From an uncultured bacterium (GTDB lineage Bacteria; Bacillota; Clostridia; Christensenellales; HGM11417): a stretch of DNA of 64,000 nt. Below the pieces are notes generated by a model. That model did not search any database. It was given only the letters and a program-made list of their open reading frames with translations, and had not been told where the DNA came from. Location: contig CAJMQN010000001.1 in the NCBI GenBank assembly GCA_905215695.1, forward strand, positions 295,311-359,310, in the 5' to 3' direction. Position numbers and translations under genes: made by a program. Each line of letters starts with the position of its first letter. The first letter of the stretch is position 1. Below are positions 57,938-64,000 of the stretch, piece by piece.

Positions 57938-58147
57938 TCAATAATCTTTTCGCCCTACGAGATAGTCTAAAGATACTGCAAAATAGTCTGCAATTTTGAC
58001 AAGGTTTTCGACGGAAGGCATATTTTTGCCCTGTACCCAAAGGGACATTCGCCCGGAAGAAATTTGCAGGTCCTCTGACAGTTTCCGTGCGTTGATTTTT
58101 GCCTCTTTCAGAAGCAGTTGAAGATTTTTTGCAAAAATTTCCTTCAT
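57938..58147 (-). CDS. Small Xre-family HTH regulator, probably leaderless
   Basis: 69 residues from the ATG at 58147 (an ATG at 58156 would add three). NARKLSEDLQISSGRMSLWVQGKNMP near 19-44 forms the HTH, followed by YFAVSLDYLVGRKDY, nearly the same tail as its neighbour. A TATAAT at 58160-58155 on this strand puts the transcription start at or next to the ATG, so the message may be leaderless. The 20-base palindrome at 58185-58204 lies just upstream and is a likely autoregulatory operator. Confidence 0.82.
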   Translation of the reverse strand: MKEIFAKNLQLLLKEAKINARKLSEDLQISSGRMSLWVQGKNMPSVENLVKIADYFAVSLDYLVGRKDY

Positions 58148-58149
58148 AC

Positions 58150-58178
58150 TTGACATTATATTCGTTTTTCGTTATAAT
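58150..58178 (+). promoter_or_regulatory. Perfect-consensus sigma-A promoter
   Basis: TTGACA at 58150-58155, 17-base spacer, TATAAT at 58173-58178. It overlaps the divergent promoter of the Xre gene and starts transcription near 58185, inside the palindrome. Confidence 0.88.
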
Positions 58179-58184
58179 TTAGAT

Positions 58185-58204
58185 ATTCTTCGAATTCGAA
58201 GAAT
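58185..58204. promoter_or_regulatory. 20-base perfect palindrome, likely Xre operator
   Basis: ATTCTTCGAA followed by its exact reverse complement. It covers +1 to +20 of the plus-strand promoter and lies just upstream of the Xre promoter on the other strand, so one bound repressor could affect both. Confidence 0.65.
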
Positions 58205-58224
58205 TTATGCGGAGGGCGATTGAA

Positions 58225-58338
58225 ATGGAACAGAAAATCGAGGAGGAAAAGTTGGAAGAAGAGGGAACAAGGGAGGACGAGGACGCGACGGAGTATGAAT
58301 ACCCGGCGCGTCATGAGTATGATGAGAGCATATTATAA
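58225..58338 (+). CDS. Acidic 37-residue micro-protein
   Basis: Open frame from the ATG at 58225, with GGAGGG ten bases upstream, to a TAA at 58336. The product is extremely acidic (about 16 Glu or Asp in 37, few basic residues) with a Tyr-containing C-terminal half (EYEYPARHEYDESIL). I recognise no family. It is the first frame behind a perfect promoter and operator-like palindrome, and divergent from two Xre genes. It might be a small regulator, an antitoxin-like partner or simply a leader peptide. Coding status rests on promoter, ribosome site and context only. Confidence 0.5.
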   Translation: MEQKIEEEKLEEEGTREDEDATEYEYPARHEYDESIL

Positions 58339-58433
58339 GGTGTGAAAACGGCAGAGAGGATTTTTGTTGTTTGGAACATTCCCAACCTGGTTATAAATAC
58401 AATATCAATAAAAACTTAATAAGGAGTTGCTTT

Positions 58434-58844
58434 ATGATTCGTATTATCGCAGGGAAAAAGGGTTCGGGAAAAACCAAGAGAATCATTGACGAGGCAAACG
58501 CCTCTCTCGCAAACGCCAAGGGACAAAACGTATTTATTACGGACACCAATCGGTTTATGTACGAAATCAAGCACCAACTTCGTTACGTCAACGCCAAGGA
58601 TTACGGCGTGGATTGCGCAAGGTCCCTGCGCGCTTTCATTGACGGCATGATTGCAGGCAACTCCGATATTGAAACCGTCTTTATCGACGGCGCAGCGAGA
58701 CTTGCCAATACCACCGTCGCCGATATGGAAGATTTCTATGCCGAACTCGAAAAAGTGGGACAGAAATTCGGAACCAATTTCGTCCTCACCGTCTCCGAAG
58801 CCGAAGAGAATCTGCCCGATTTTGTCGCAAAATTCCATAATTAG
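58434..58844 (+). CDS. Small P-loop ATP-binding protein, function unknown
   Basis: 136 residues with a Walker A motif at the N-terminus (GKKGSGKTK, residues 7-15) and a Walker B-like ETVFIDGAAR near 81-90. The C-terminal half has the hydrophobic strand NFVLTVSEAEE. Similar short Clostridia proteins are sometimes labelled PilT-like, but this is only one incomplete P-loop domain and has no pilus context. The ATG at 58434 follows AAGGAG by eight bases. It could share the promoter at 58150 with the acidic micro-protein. Followed by a strong terminator. Confidence 0.8.
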   Translation: MIRIIAGKKGSGKTKRIIDEANASLANAKGQNVFITDTNRFMYEIKHQLRYVNAKDYGVDCARSLRAFIDGMIAGNSDIETVFIDGAARLANTTVADMEDFYAELEKVGQKFGTNFVLTVSEAEENLPDFVAKFHN

Positions 58845-58885
58845 CGCCCAAATCGAATGACTTTTCGGGGAATTCATGATAAAAT

Positions 58886-58922
58886 AGAACCGTGTAGCTT
58901 TTCTGCACGGTTCTTTTTTTTC
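58886..58922 (+). terminator. Rho-independent terminator after the P-loop gene
   Basis: AGAACCGTGTAG pairs with CTGCACGGTTCT around CTTTT, followed by a long T run. ThrC begins 27 bases later with no clear promoter, so thrC may depend on read-through or an unrecognised promoter. Confidence 0.88.
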
Positions 58923-58948
58923 TCGAAATAAACTTTCGGAGCCGAAAA

Positions 58949-60427
58949 ATGAAATATATCAGTACCCGTAACAAAGATTGGAAGGTTTCCGCCGCCCAAG
59001 CCATAGAGTCCGGCATCGCACCCGACGGCGGACTCTACGTGCCCGAATCAATCCCCGCGCTTTCCCGCGAGGAAATCGAGTCCCTCGTTTCCGAGGACTA
59101 CGTCGGGCGCGCCGCCTACGTCATGAAAAAATACCTCGACGAGTTTTCCGTCGAGGAACTGACCGAGTGCGCAAAAGCCGCGTATTCCCGTTTCGACGGG
59201 GACGCCGCGCCCCTTGTCAAACTCGACGACGGGTTCTATATGCTCGAGCTTTGGCACGGTCCCACGCTCGCGTTTAAGGATATCGCGCTCACCATTCTGC
59301 CGCACCTTCTCGTCAAGTCCAAGGAAAAACTCGGGGAGAACGCCGAGACCCTCATTCTCGTTGCGACGAGCGGGGACACCGGAAAAGCCGCGCTCGAGGG
59401 ATTCCGGGACGTGCCCGGGACTTCGGTGATGGTATTCTATCCCTCCGAGGGCGTTTCGCCCATGCAGAAATTGCAGATGATGACGCAAGAGGGGAACAAC
59501 GTGCGCGTGTGCGGCGTCAAGGGCAATTTCGACGACTGTCAGACCGCTGTCAAAGCAATCTTTGCCGACGCGGAGGTCGCGCAAAAGCTCGCCGCGAAAA
59601 ACGTCAAGCTCTCTTCGGCTAACTCTATCAACTGGGGCAGACTGCTCCCGCAGATTGTCTATTACGTCTCTTCGTACTGCGACCTCTTGGGAGAGGAACA
59701 AATCAAGTTCGGGGACAAAATCAATTTCTGCGTGCCGACGGGCAATTTCGGGGATATTCTCGCGGGGTGGTACGCCGCAAAGATGGGGATTCCGGTGGGA
59801 AAACTCATCTGCGCCTCCAATACCAACAACGTTTTGACCGACTTTTTCCGTTCGGGCGAATACAACGCCAAGCGGGATTTCTATAAGACCATGAGTCCCT
59901 CTATGGACATTCTCATCTCTTCCAACCTCGAACGGCTGCTCTTCGAGAACAGCGGAAGGGAGGACAAGCTCACCGCCGCGCGCATGGCGGAGCTGAAAGA
60001 GCAGGGCAGATACAAGATTTCCGCGGAGGAGCGGGACGCGCTGAAAAGTTTGTTCGCCGCGAATTTTGCGGACGAGGACGACACCATCGACACAATCGGG
60101 GAGTTTTTCCAAGACTTCGGCTATCCCCTCGACCCGCATACGGCGGTCGCGGTGGGCGTCAATGCCAAGTACCGCAAGGCTTCGGAGGACGAGACGCCCG
60201 TCGTGGTGCTCTCCACCGCCAATCCCTACAAGTTCCCGCAGGACGTCTATTACGCGCTGACCGGGGACGACGTCAAGGACAGTTTCCGGGCGTGCAAAAA
60301 GCTCTTTGCCGAGACCGCCATGGAAGTGCCCGAGAGCGTCGCAAAACTCAAGGAGATGCCCAAACGGTTCTCCGAAGTTCTCGCGCGGGACGCGCTGAAG
60401 GCTGCGGTGCTGGATTTCAAGGGGTAA
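58949..60427 (+). CDS. thrC: Threonine synthase
   Basis: PLP enzyme converting O-phosphohomoserine to threonine. 492 residues, the long (type 2, E. coli/fungal-like) form. MKYISTRNKD start, HGPTLAFKDIAL near 103-114 with the PLP lysine at 110, VATSGDTGKAAL near 138-149 (phosphate loop), SANSINWGRLLPQ near 225-237 and VPTGNFGDILAG near 264-275 are diagnostic. Start ATG has GGAG nine bases upstream. Three bases before trpS, co-translated. Confidence 0.95.
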   Translation: MKYISTRNKDWKVSAAQAIESGIAPDGGLYVPESIPALSREEIESLVSEDYVGRAAYVMKKYLDEFSVEELTECAKAAYSRFDGDAAPLVKLDDGFYMLELWHGPTLAFKDIALTILPHLLVKSKEKLGENAETLILVATSGDTGKAALEGFRDVPGTSVMVFYPSEGVSPMQKLQMMTQEGNNVRVCGVKGNFDDCQTAVKAIFADAEVAQKLAAKNVKLSSANSINWGRLLPQIVYYVSSYCDLLGEEQIKFGDKINFCVPTGNFGDILAGWYAAKMGIPVGKLICASNTNNVLTDFFRSGEYNAKRDFYKTMSPSMDILISSNLERLLFENSGREDKLTAARMAELKEQGRYKISAEERDALKSLFAANFADEDDTIDTIGEFFQDFGYPLDPHTAVAVGVNAKYRKASEDETPVVVLSTANPYKFPQDVYYALTGDDVKDSFRACKKLFAETAMEVPESVAKLKEMPKRFSEVLARDALKAAVLDFKG

Positions 60428-60430
60428 GAG

Positions 60431-61426
60431 ATGGAAGAGAAAAAACGGATTTTCTCGGGGATTCAGCCCTCGGGAAATATTACAATCGGAAATTATATCG
60501 GCGCACTCAAAAATTTTATCGGGTTTCAGGACGAGTACGAGTGTATCTACTGTGTCGTGGATTTGCATGCGATTACCGTTGCGCAGGTGCCCGCGGAACT
60601 GCGGAAACACACGCTCGAATTGCTCGCGCTCTATATCGCCTGCGGGCTTGACCCCGAAAAGAGCGTGCTCTTTTTGCAGTCGCACGTTCCGGCGCACGCG
60701 GAGCTTGCTTGGGCATTGGATTGCTACGCCTATGTGGGGGAGATTTCCCGCATGACGCAGTTCAAGGATAAATCTCGCAAACACAGCGATAATATCAATA
60801 TGGGGCTCATGAACTATCCCGTTCTCATGGCGGCGGACATTCTGCTGTATCAGACTGCGCTCGTGCCCATCGGGGTGGATCAGAAACAGCACTTGGAGCT
60901 GGCGAGAAATCTTGCGATTCGGTTCAACAACCGCTACAGCGAGACTTTCGTCGTGCCCGAACCCTTCATTCCCAAGGCGGGCGCGAAGATTATGAGCCTT
61001 GCCGACCCGACTTCCAAGATGTCCAAGTCCGACGAGAATCCCAACGCCTATGTTTCGGTGACCGACGACGCGGATACCGTGATGCGGAAATTCAAGAGGG
61101 CGGTCACCGACAGCGAAAACGAAATTCGGTTCGCGCCCGAAAAGCCGGGGGTCTCCAATCTTCTGACCATTTACTCCGCGTTTGCGGGGTGTTCGGTCGG
61201 GGATGCGGAAAAGCACTTCGCGGGGCAGGGGTACGGCGAACTCAAGAGTCAGACCGCGGACGCCGTGATCCAAAAACTTCTGCCCATTCAGGCGGAGCAG
61301 AAGCGCATCCTTGCGGACAAGGCTTACCTCGACGGCGTACTGAAAACAGGCGCGGAACGGGCGGCTTACCTTGCGAACAAGACGCTGCGCAAGGTGTACA
61401 AAAAAATCGGTTTCTATCAGCTGTAA
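60431..61426 (+). CDS. trpS: Tryptophanyl-tRNA synthetase
   Basis: Class I synthetase charging tRNA-Trp. 331 residues. The HIGH-equivalent is TIGN in PSGNITIGNYIGAL near 12-25, and KMSKS is at about 196-200 in TSKMSKSDENP. GVDQKQHLELARNLA near 151-165 is conserved. It lies directly after thrC; no T-box leader is seen before either gene. Confidence 0.96.
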   Translation: MEEKKRIFSGIQPSGNITIGNYIGALKNFIGFQDEYECIYCVVDLHAITVAQVPAELRKHTLELLALYIACGLDPEKSVLFLQSHVPAHAELAWALDCYAYVGEISRMTQFKDKSRKHSDNINMGLMNYPVLMAADILLYQTALVPIGVDQKQHLELARNLAIRFNNRYSETFVVPEPFIPKAGAKIMSLADPTSKMSKSDENPNAYVSVTDDADTVMRKFKRAVTDSENEIRFAPEKPGVSNLLTIYSAFAGCSVGDAEKHFAGQGYGELKSQTADAVIQKLLPIQAEQKRILADKAYLDGVLKTGAERAAYLANKTLRKVYKKIGFYQL

Positions 61427-61468
61427 GCGGGCGGGAAAAGTCCCTGTCCCGAAATATCGGAGAAATAC

Positions 61469-62341
61469 ATGTTCGGTTATGTAACGCCAGACAAACCCTA
61501 TCTGACCCTGCGGGATTTCGCGCTGTACCGTTCGGTTTACTGCGGAATCTGTTGCAGTCTCAAGAAAAATTACGGGCAGATTTCAAGGCTTGCCACGACC
61601 TACGACGCGGTGTTTCTCTCGCTGCTCCTGCACAACTATCTCGACAGCGATTACGCCATCGAGAAAAAGCGGTGCATTCTGCACCCGATCAAAAAGCGAA
61701 CCATTGCGCAGCCCAACGAAATCGACGACGTGGTATGCGCCTTCAATCTGCTCCTCATGTACCATAAAATCGGGGACGACGTGGAGGATGAGCACAAGTT
61801 CCGTTCCAAGGCGGCGCGGACCGCGTTTGGGAGGGCGTACAAAAAGGCGAAGAAAACTTACCCGGAGATGGACGAAATTATCCGGCGGCAGTACGCGAAG
61901 ATGTCCGCGCTCGAACAGGAAAACTGCGACAGCATCGACCGCGTCGCAGACCCCTTTTCGGTCATGCTCGCGGAGATGACGCGGCTCGTTTTGAAGGAAA
62001 AGTTTACGCAGGATATCTACGATTTCTGCTACAACGTGGGAAAGTGGATCTATCTCATCGACGCGCTTGACGACATCGACGAGGATTTCAAACGGGGGGG
62101 GTACAACCCCTATCTCGCAAAGTTCGATGATTATATCAGCCGGGAACAGTTTATCAATACTCATAAACAGGAAATTTCGTATTACCTCAACAGCGCGATT
62201 GCGGTCATCAACGACAAGATTCGGAAAATCCCTTTCGCTTTCAATATCGATTTGCTCATGAACATCACCGCCCGGGGGCTTTCCGGGAGAACCAAAACTA
62301 TCATGGAGAGTAACTGTAAATGCAAAACAATGCGTATTTAG
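61469..62341 (+). CDS. DUF5685 family protein
   Basis: 290-residue soluble, helix-rich protein of the DUF5685 family, whose biochemical role is unknown. MFGYVTPDKPYL at the start and YRSVYCGICCSLKKNYG near 20-36 (three Cys) are family hallmarks, as is the late IDALDDIDEDFKRGGYNPY (positions 194-212), an Asp-rich segment reminiscent of metal-binding helices in terpenoid-synthase folds. The C-terminus carries CKCKT. It overlaps the J-domain-like gene by 22 bases, a pairing I know from other Clostridia. Function should not be inferred from trpS next door. Confidence 0.85.
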   Translation: MFGYVTPDKPYLTLRDFALYRSVYCGICCSLKKNYGQISRLATTYDAVFLSLLLHNYLDSDYAIEKKRCILHPIKKRTIAQPNEIDDVVCAFNLLLMYHKIGDDVEDEHKFRSKAARTAFGRAYKKAKKTYPEMDEIIRRQYAKMSALEQENCDSIDRVADPFSVMLAEMTRLVLKEKFTQDIYDFCYNVGKWIYLIDALDDIDEDFKRGGYNPYLAKFDDYISREQFINTHKQEISYYLNSAIAVINDKIRKIPFAFNIDLLMNITARGLSGRTKTIMESNCKCKTMRI

Positions 62342-62955
62342 TGCTGGGACTGCAGGAGGGGGCTACCGAGGAAGAGGTCAAAGTCGCCTATGAGACCCTG
62401 CGCGCGAAATATTCGGAGGAACGCTTTCAGCCCGGCGAAGAGGGAAACCTCGCCGCCGCCAAGCTCGAGGAGATTGAAGAGGCTTATTCCGATATTATGG
62501 CAGACCTCTCCAAGAAGAAGGTTGCGAGCGAGTACGGGTCTGTCTTCGGGCAGATTGAGAACCTTTTAAAGCAGGGCAACCTCGACGAGGCGCAGAAAAA
62601 GCTGGACGAGTGCGTCGAGCGGGGCGCGGAGTGGCATTACTTGCAAAGTATCGTATTCTATAAGAAGAATTGGTACGCGGAGAGCAAGAAACAGCTCGAA
62701 TTCGCGGTCTCCATGGACCCGAACAACACCAAGTACAAGGACGCGCTCTTCAAGCTCAACAACCTCATGAACGGACCGCAGGCGAATGCGAACACGAACA
62801 CCAACCAAAATCAGTACAACAATTACAACAACGTCAACGCCAATCAAGACCGGCAGATGGGGGGCGGCTGCGCGGAGGGGAACTGCTGTTTAAACCTTCT
62901 GTGCGCGGATTGTTGTTGCGAGTCCATGGGATTCGACCTGATTCCCTGCTGTTAG
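62320..62955 (+). CDS. Degenerate J-domain protein with TPR-like middle and Cys-rich tail
   Basis: 211 residues. Residues 3-65 are J-domain-like (AYLVLGLQEGATEEEVKVAYE), but the Hsp70-activating HPD is replaced by SEE in KYSEERF near 31-37. Residues ~75-150 form TPR-type helices (LLKQGNLDEAQKKLDE, YAESKKQLEFAVSMDPNN). Then an Asn/Gln-rich linker (~155-180) and a tail of nine cysteines (CAEGNCCLN through CADCCCES to CC) that is the hallmark of this DUF5685-linked family. Possibly metal-binding or membrane-associated. Loss of HPD suggests it does not stimulate DnaK. Confidence 0.8.
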   Translation: MQNNAYLVLGLQEGATEEEVKVAYETLRAKYSEERFQPGEEGNLAAAKLEEIEEAYSDIMADLSKKKVASEYGSVFGQIENLLKQGNLDEAQKKLDECVERGAEWHYLQSIVFYKKNWYAESKKQLEFAVSMDPNNTKYKDALFKLNNLMNGPQANANTNTNQNQYNNYNNVNANQDRQMGGGCAEGNCCLNLLCADCCCESMGFDLIPCC

Positions 62956-62959
62956 CGGT

Positions 62960-63478
62960 ATGCGGAACACAAGCTACAAGATTGCGCTCTGCGGCGTGAC
63001 CGTCGCGGGGGGGACAATCTTTCTCGCGCTCGCGGCTTACCTGCCCGTCGCGCGGCTCGGTATGCTTGCCTGCGCGACCGTCGTCTTGTTTCTGCCCTTC
63101 TCCATGAATTTTTTCGGAGGAGGCGTATTGAGCTTCGCGGCGACCGCACTCCTCGCTTTCTTTGTGGGCGGGGGAAACGGTCCGGTCATCGCGCTTGCCT
63201 ATGTCTGTTTTTTCGGGCTTCAGCCCATGCTCATCTACGTATTCAAACGCTTTGGGTTCAGGCTTGTCCTGCGCCTTCTCATTGAAGCGGTCTTTGCCGC
63301 TCTCGTCCTGTTTCTCATCTGGAAATTCGTGGGACTTCTCGAACTGCTCGCCTTCGACATCCCTCTCCTGTGGCTGGAGCTTGCGGGCGTGCCCTGCTTC
63401 CTCGCCTATGAATACCTCATGGAGCGGGTCTATGTTCAGGTCGGGCGGTTCGCGTCGAGATTCGGACGTAAGCGTTAA
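62960..63478 (+). CDS. Polytopic membrane protein, unknown function
   Basis: 172 residues with about five hydrophobic helices (roughly 9-28, 31-47, 50-68, 76-97 and 103-135) and a basic C-terminus (RFASRFGRKR). No family recognised with confidence; size and layout resemble small Clostridia membrane proteins or ECF-like folds, but no docking motif is seen. It starts four bases after the Cys-rich J-like protein, so it is probably part of that operon. Its stop overlaps that of the convergent 57-residue gene. Confidence 0.7.
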   Translation: MRNTSYKIALCGVTVAGGTIFLALAAYLPVARLGMLACATVVLFLPFSMNFFGGGVLSFAATALLAFFVGGGNGPVIALAYVCFFGLQPMLIYVFKRFGFRLVLRLLIEAVFAALVLFLIWKFVGLLELLAFDIPLLWLELAGVPCFLAYEYLMERVYVQVGRFASRFGRKR

Positions 63479-63648
63479 ATTGCCGCGGTCGTCGTGGTCG
63501 TCGTCGTGACGTCCGTCGAGAGGTCGAGGGAGGAGAAGAGCGCCAGCACCAATAATAGCTGGGTCGTGTCAAACTCGTTTCCGCCGCAGAGCACGAAGAA
63601 GATGAGCAGCATAAACAGCGTACTGTTCCCTGAATTGAAGGGATTCAT
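63475..63648 (-). CDS. Small 57-residue membrane protein with Thr-rich tail
   Basis: Start ATG at 63648 with a perfect AAGGAGG site eight bases upstream. Two hydrophobic segments (LFMLLIFFVLCGG near 10-22 and QLLLVLALFSSLDL near 28-41) are separated by NEFDTT, and the C-terminus is a run of threonines (DVTTTTTTTAAI). No family recognised; such tiny two-segment proteins are common in Clostridia and often unannotated. The threonine run is encoded by repeated ACG/ACC codons. Expression is supported by the ribosome site only; no clear promoter was found. Confidence 0.6.
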   Translation of the reverse strand: MNPFNSGNSTLFMLLIFFVLCGGNEFDTTQLLLVLALFSSLDLSTDVTTTTTTTAAI

Positions 63649-63709
63649 GTGATTCCTCCTTTTTTGACAAAAGCAGACAGAAACGAACAAAAATGCCTGT
63701 ATGCACGGA

Positions 63710-63739
63710 TTGACATATCTGTCATTTTACATATATACT
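63710..63739 (+). promoter_or_regulatory. Promoter of the ArsR-type gene
   Basis: TTGACA at 63710-63715, 18-base spacer, TATACT at 63734-63739. Confidence 0.8.
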
Positions 63740-63746
63740 GTATATA
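63732..63746. promoter_or_regulatory. Palindromic operator overlapping the ArsR-gene promoter
   Basis: TATATACTGTATATA is a perfect 15-base palindrome covering the -10 box, consistent with autorepression by the ArsR-family product. Confidence 0.6.
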
Positions 63747-63774
63747 AGCAAAAAATATGCAGGGGAATGGGGAT

Positions 63775-64000
63775 ATGGAACAGGCGATTGCGATCGATAA
63801 ACGGATGCAGAGGGTGATTCTCAACTACCTTCCGCAGGAGAAGGCGCTCGAGGAACTGACGGCGTTTTTCAGTATCTTCGGGGACGGCACGCGGCTCAAA
63901 ATCCTTTCCGCGCTCGCCATTTCCCGGCTCTGCGTCACCGATATTGCGGCGACCCTCGGCATCAATCAGACCACGGTTTCGCATCAGCTCAAGATTCTGA
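63775..64000 (+). CDS. ArsR-family HTH regulator, C-terminus cut by window edge
   Basis: 75 codons are visible from the ATG at 63775 (GGGGAT upstream). The winged-HTH core includes FSIFGDGTRLKILSAL near 32-47 and VTDIAATLGINQTTVSHQLKIL near 54-75, the standard ArsR/SmtB recognition region. LCVTDI has a single Cys in place of the CxC metal motif of ArsR/CadC, so metal sensing is uncertain. The palindrome over its promoter supports autoregulation. Everything beyond the recognition helix lies outside the window. Confidence 0.85.
   Translation, partial: MEQAIAIDKRMQRVILNYLPQEKALEELTAFFSIFGDGTRLKILSALAISRLCVTDIAATLGINQTTVSHQLKIL

Noticed and set aside
58434..58844. Twitching motility protein PilT
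   Set aside because: Only a short P-loop domain is present, without the PilT hexamer motifs or any pilus genes nearby.
59048..61273. A 741-codon minus-strand open frame
   Set aside because: Antisense to thrC and trpS, both with full catalytic motifs. No motif of its own.
1..64000. tRNA, rRNA, insertion sequence, integrase or CRISPR array
   Set aside because: Scanning intergenic regions by eye showed no cloverleaf, transposase frame, terminal repeats or regular repeat-spacer pattern; short or degenerate cases could be missed without tools.

Overview
The window looks like a chromosome segment from a high-GC, Gram-positive-type anaerobe of the class Clostridia, probably a gut lineage. The evidence is Bacillota-style gene order: mrnC-rlmB-sigH, dnaX-ybaB-recR-bofA, yggS-sepF-lspA-rluD next to a PyrR-attenuated pyr operon, and rpsF-ssb-rpsR. 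A BofA-like protein, lipobox lipoproteins, strong AGGAGG ribosome sites and classical sigma-A promoters agree with this. The exact lineage (for example Christensenellales-like) is an inference. I see no tRNA, rRNA, insertion sequence, prophage or CRISPR array.

Layout. 1-5.9 kb: a flavoprotein fragment, then a housekeeping run (Mini-III RNase, RlmB, SigH, DnaX, YbaB, RecR, BofA-like). 6.0-7.5 kb: a cobalamin riboswitch controlling a membrane-anchored DUF4430 protein and an ECF transporter S component, probably B12 uptake. 7.4-15.7 kb: a promoter, a ~280-nt structured leader ending in a terminator, and a seven-gene polyamine operon that encodes two ways of adding an aminopropyl group. 15.7-18.4 kb: proS and rpsF-ssb-rpsR. 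18.4-20.5 kb, minus strand: a ZIP transporter and an RlmI-like methyltransferase. 20.8-22.6 kb: a partner-switching cluster (STAS antagonist, divergent kinase, SigB/F/G-type sigma factor, second ATPase). 22.6-31.1 kb: yggS, sepF, lspA, rluD, a small Xre regulator, pyrR-B-C-F-K, an ASRT-family protein and a HAD phosphatase.

31.2-48.2 kb is an accessory carbohydrate locus. It has a divergent AraC regulator with paired direct repeats in the shared promoter region, a cytoplasmic GH51 arabinofuranosidase, two ABC permeases, two tandem paralogous ~810-residue lipoproteins, a large wall-anchored-looking protein, a FucI-like isomerase, a ketose 3-epimerase, the solute-binding lipoprotein and a last lipoprotein sharing a domain with the anchored protein. 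Together they suggest capture, import and conversion of an arabinose-containing glycan.

48.2-64 kb returns mostly to core functions: an MDR dehydrogenase lacking its catalytic zinc ligands, rpmE, a DUF1385-PrmC fusion, prfA, a strongly promoted 52-residue protein, two DegV proteins, an aminotransferase, a Re-citrate synthase-like enzyme, a divergent Xre/micro-protein/P-loop locus, thrC, trpS, a DUF5685/J-like/membrane-protein set, and a truncated ArsR regulator with a palindromic operator at the right edge.
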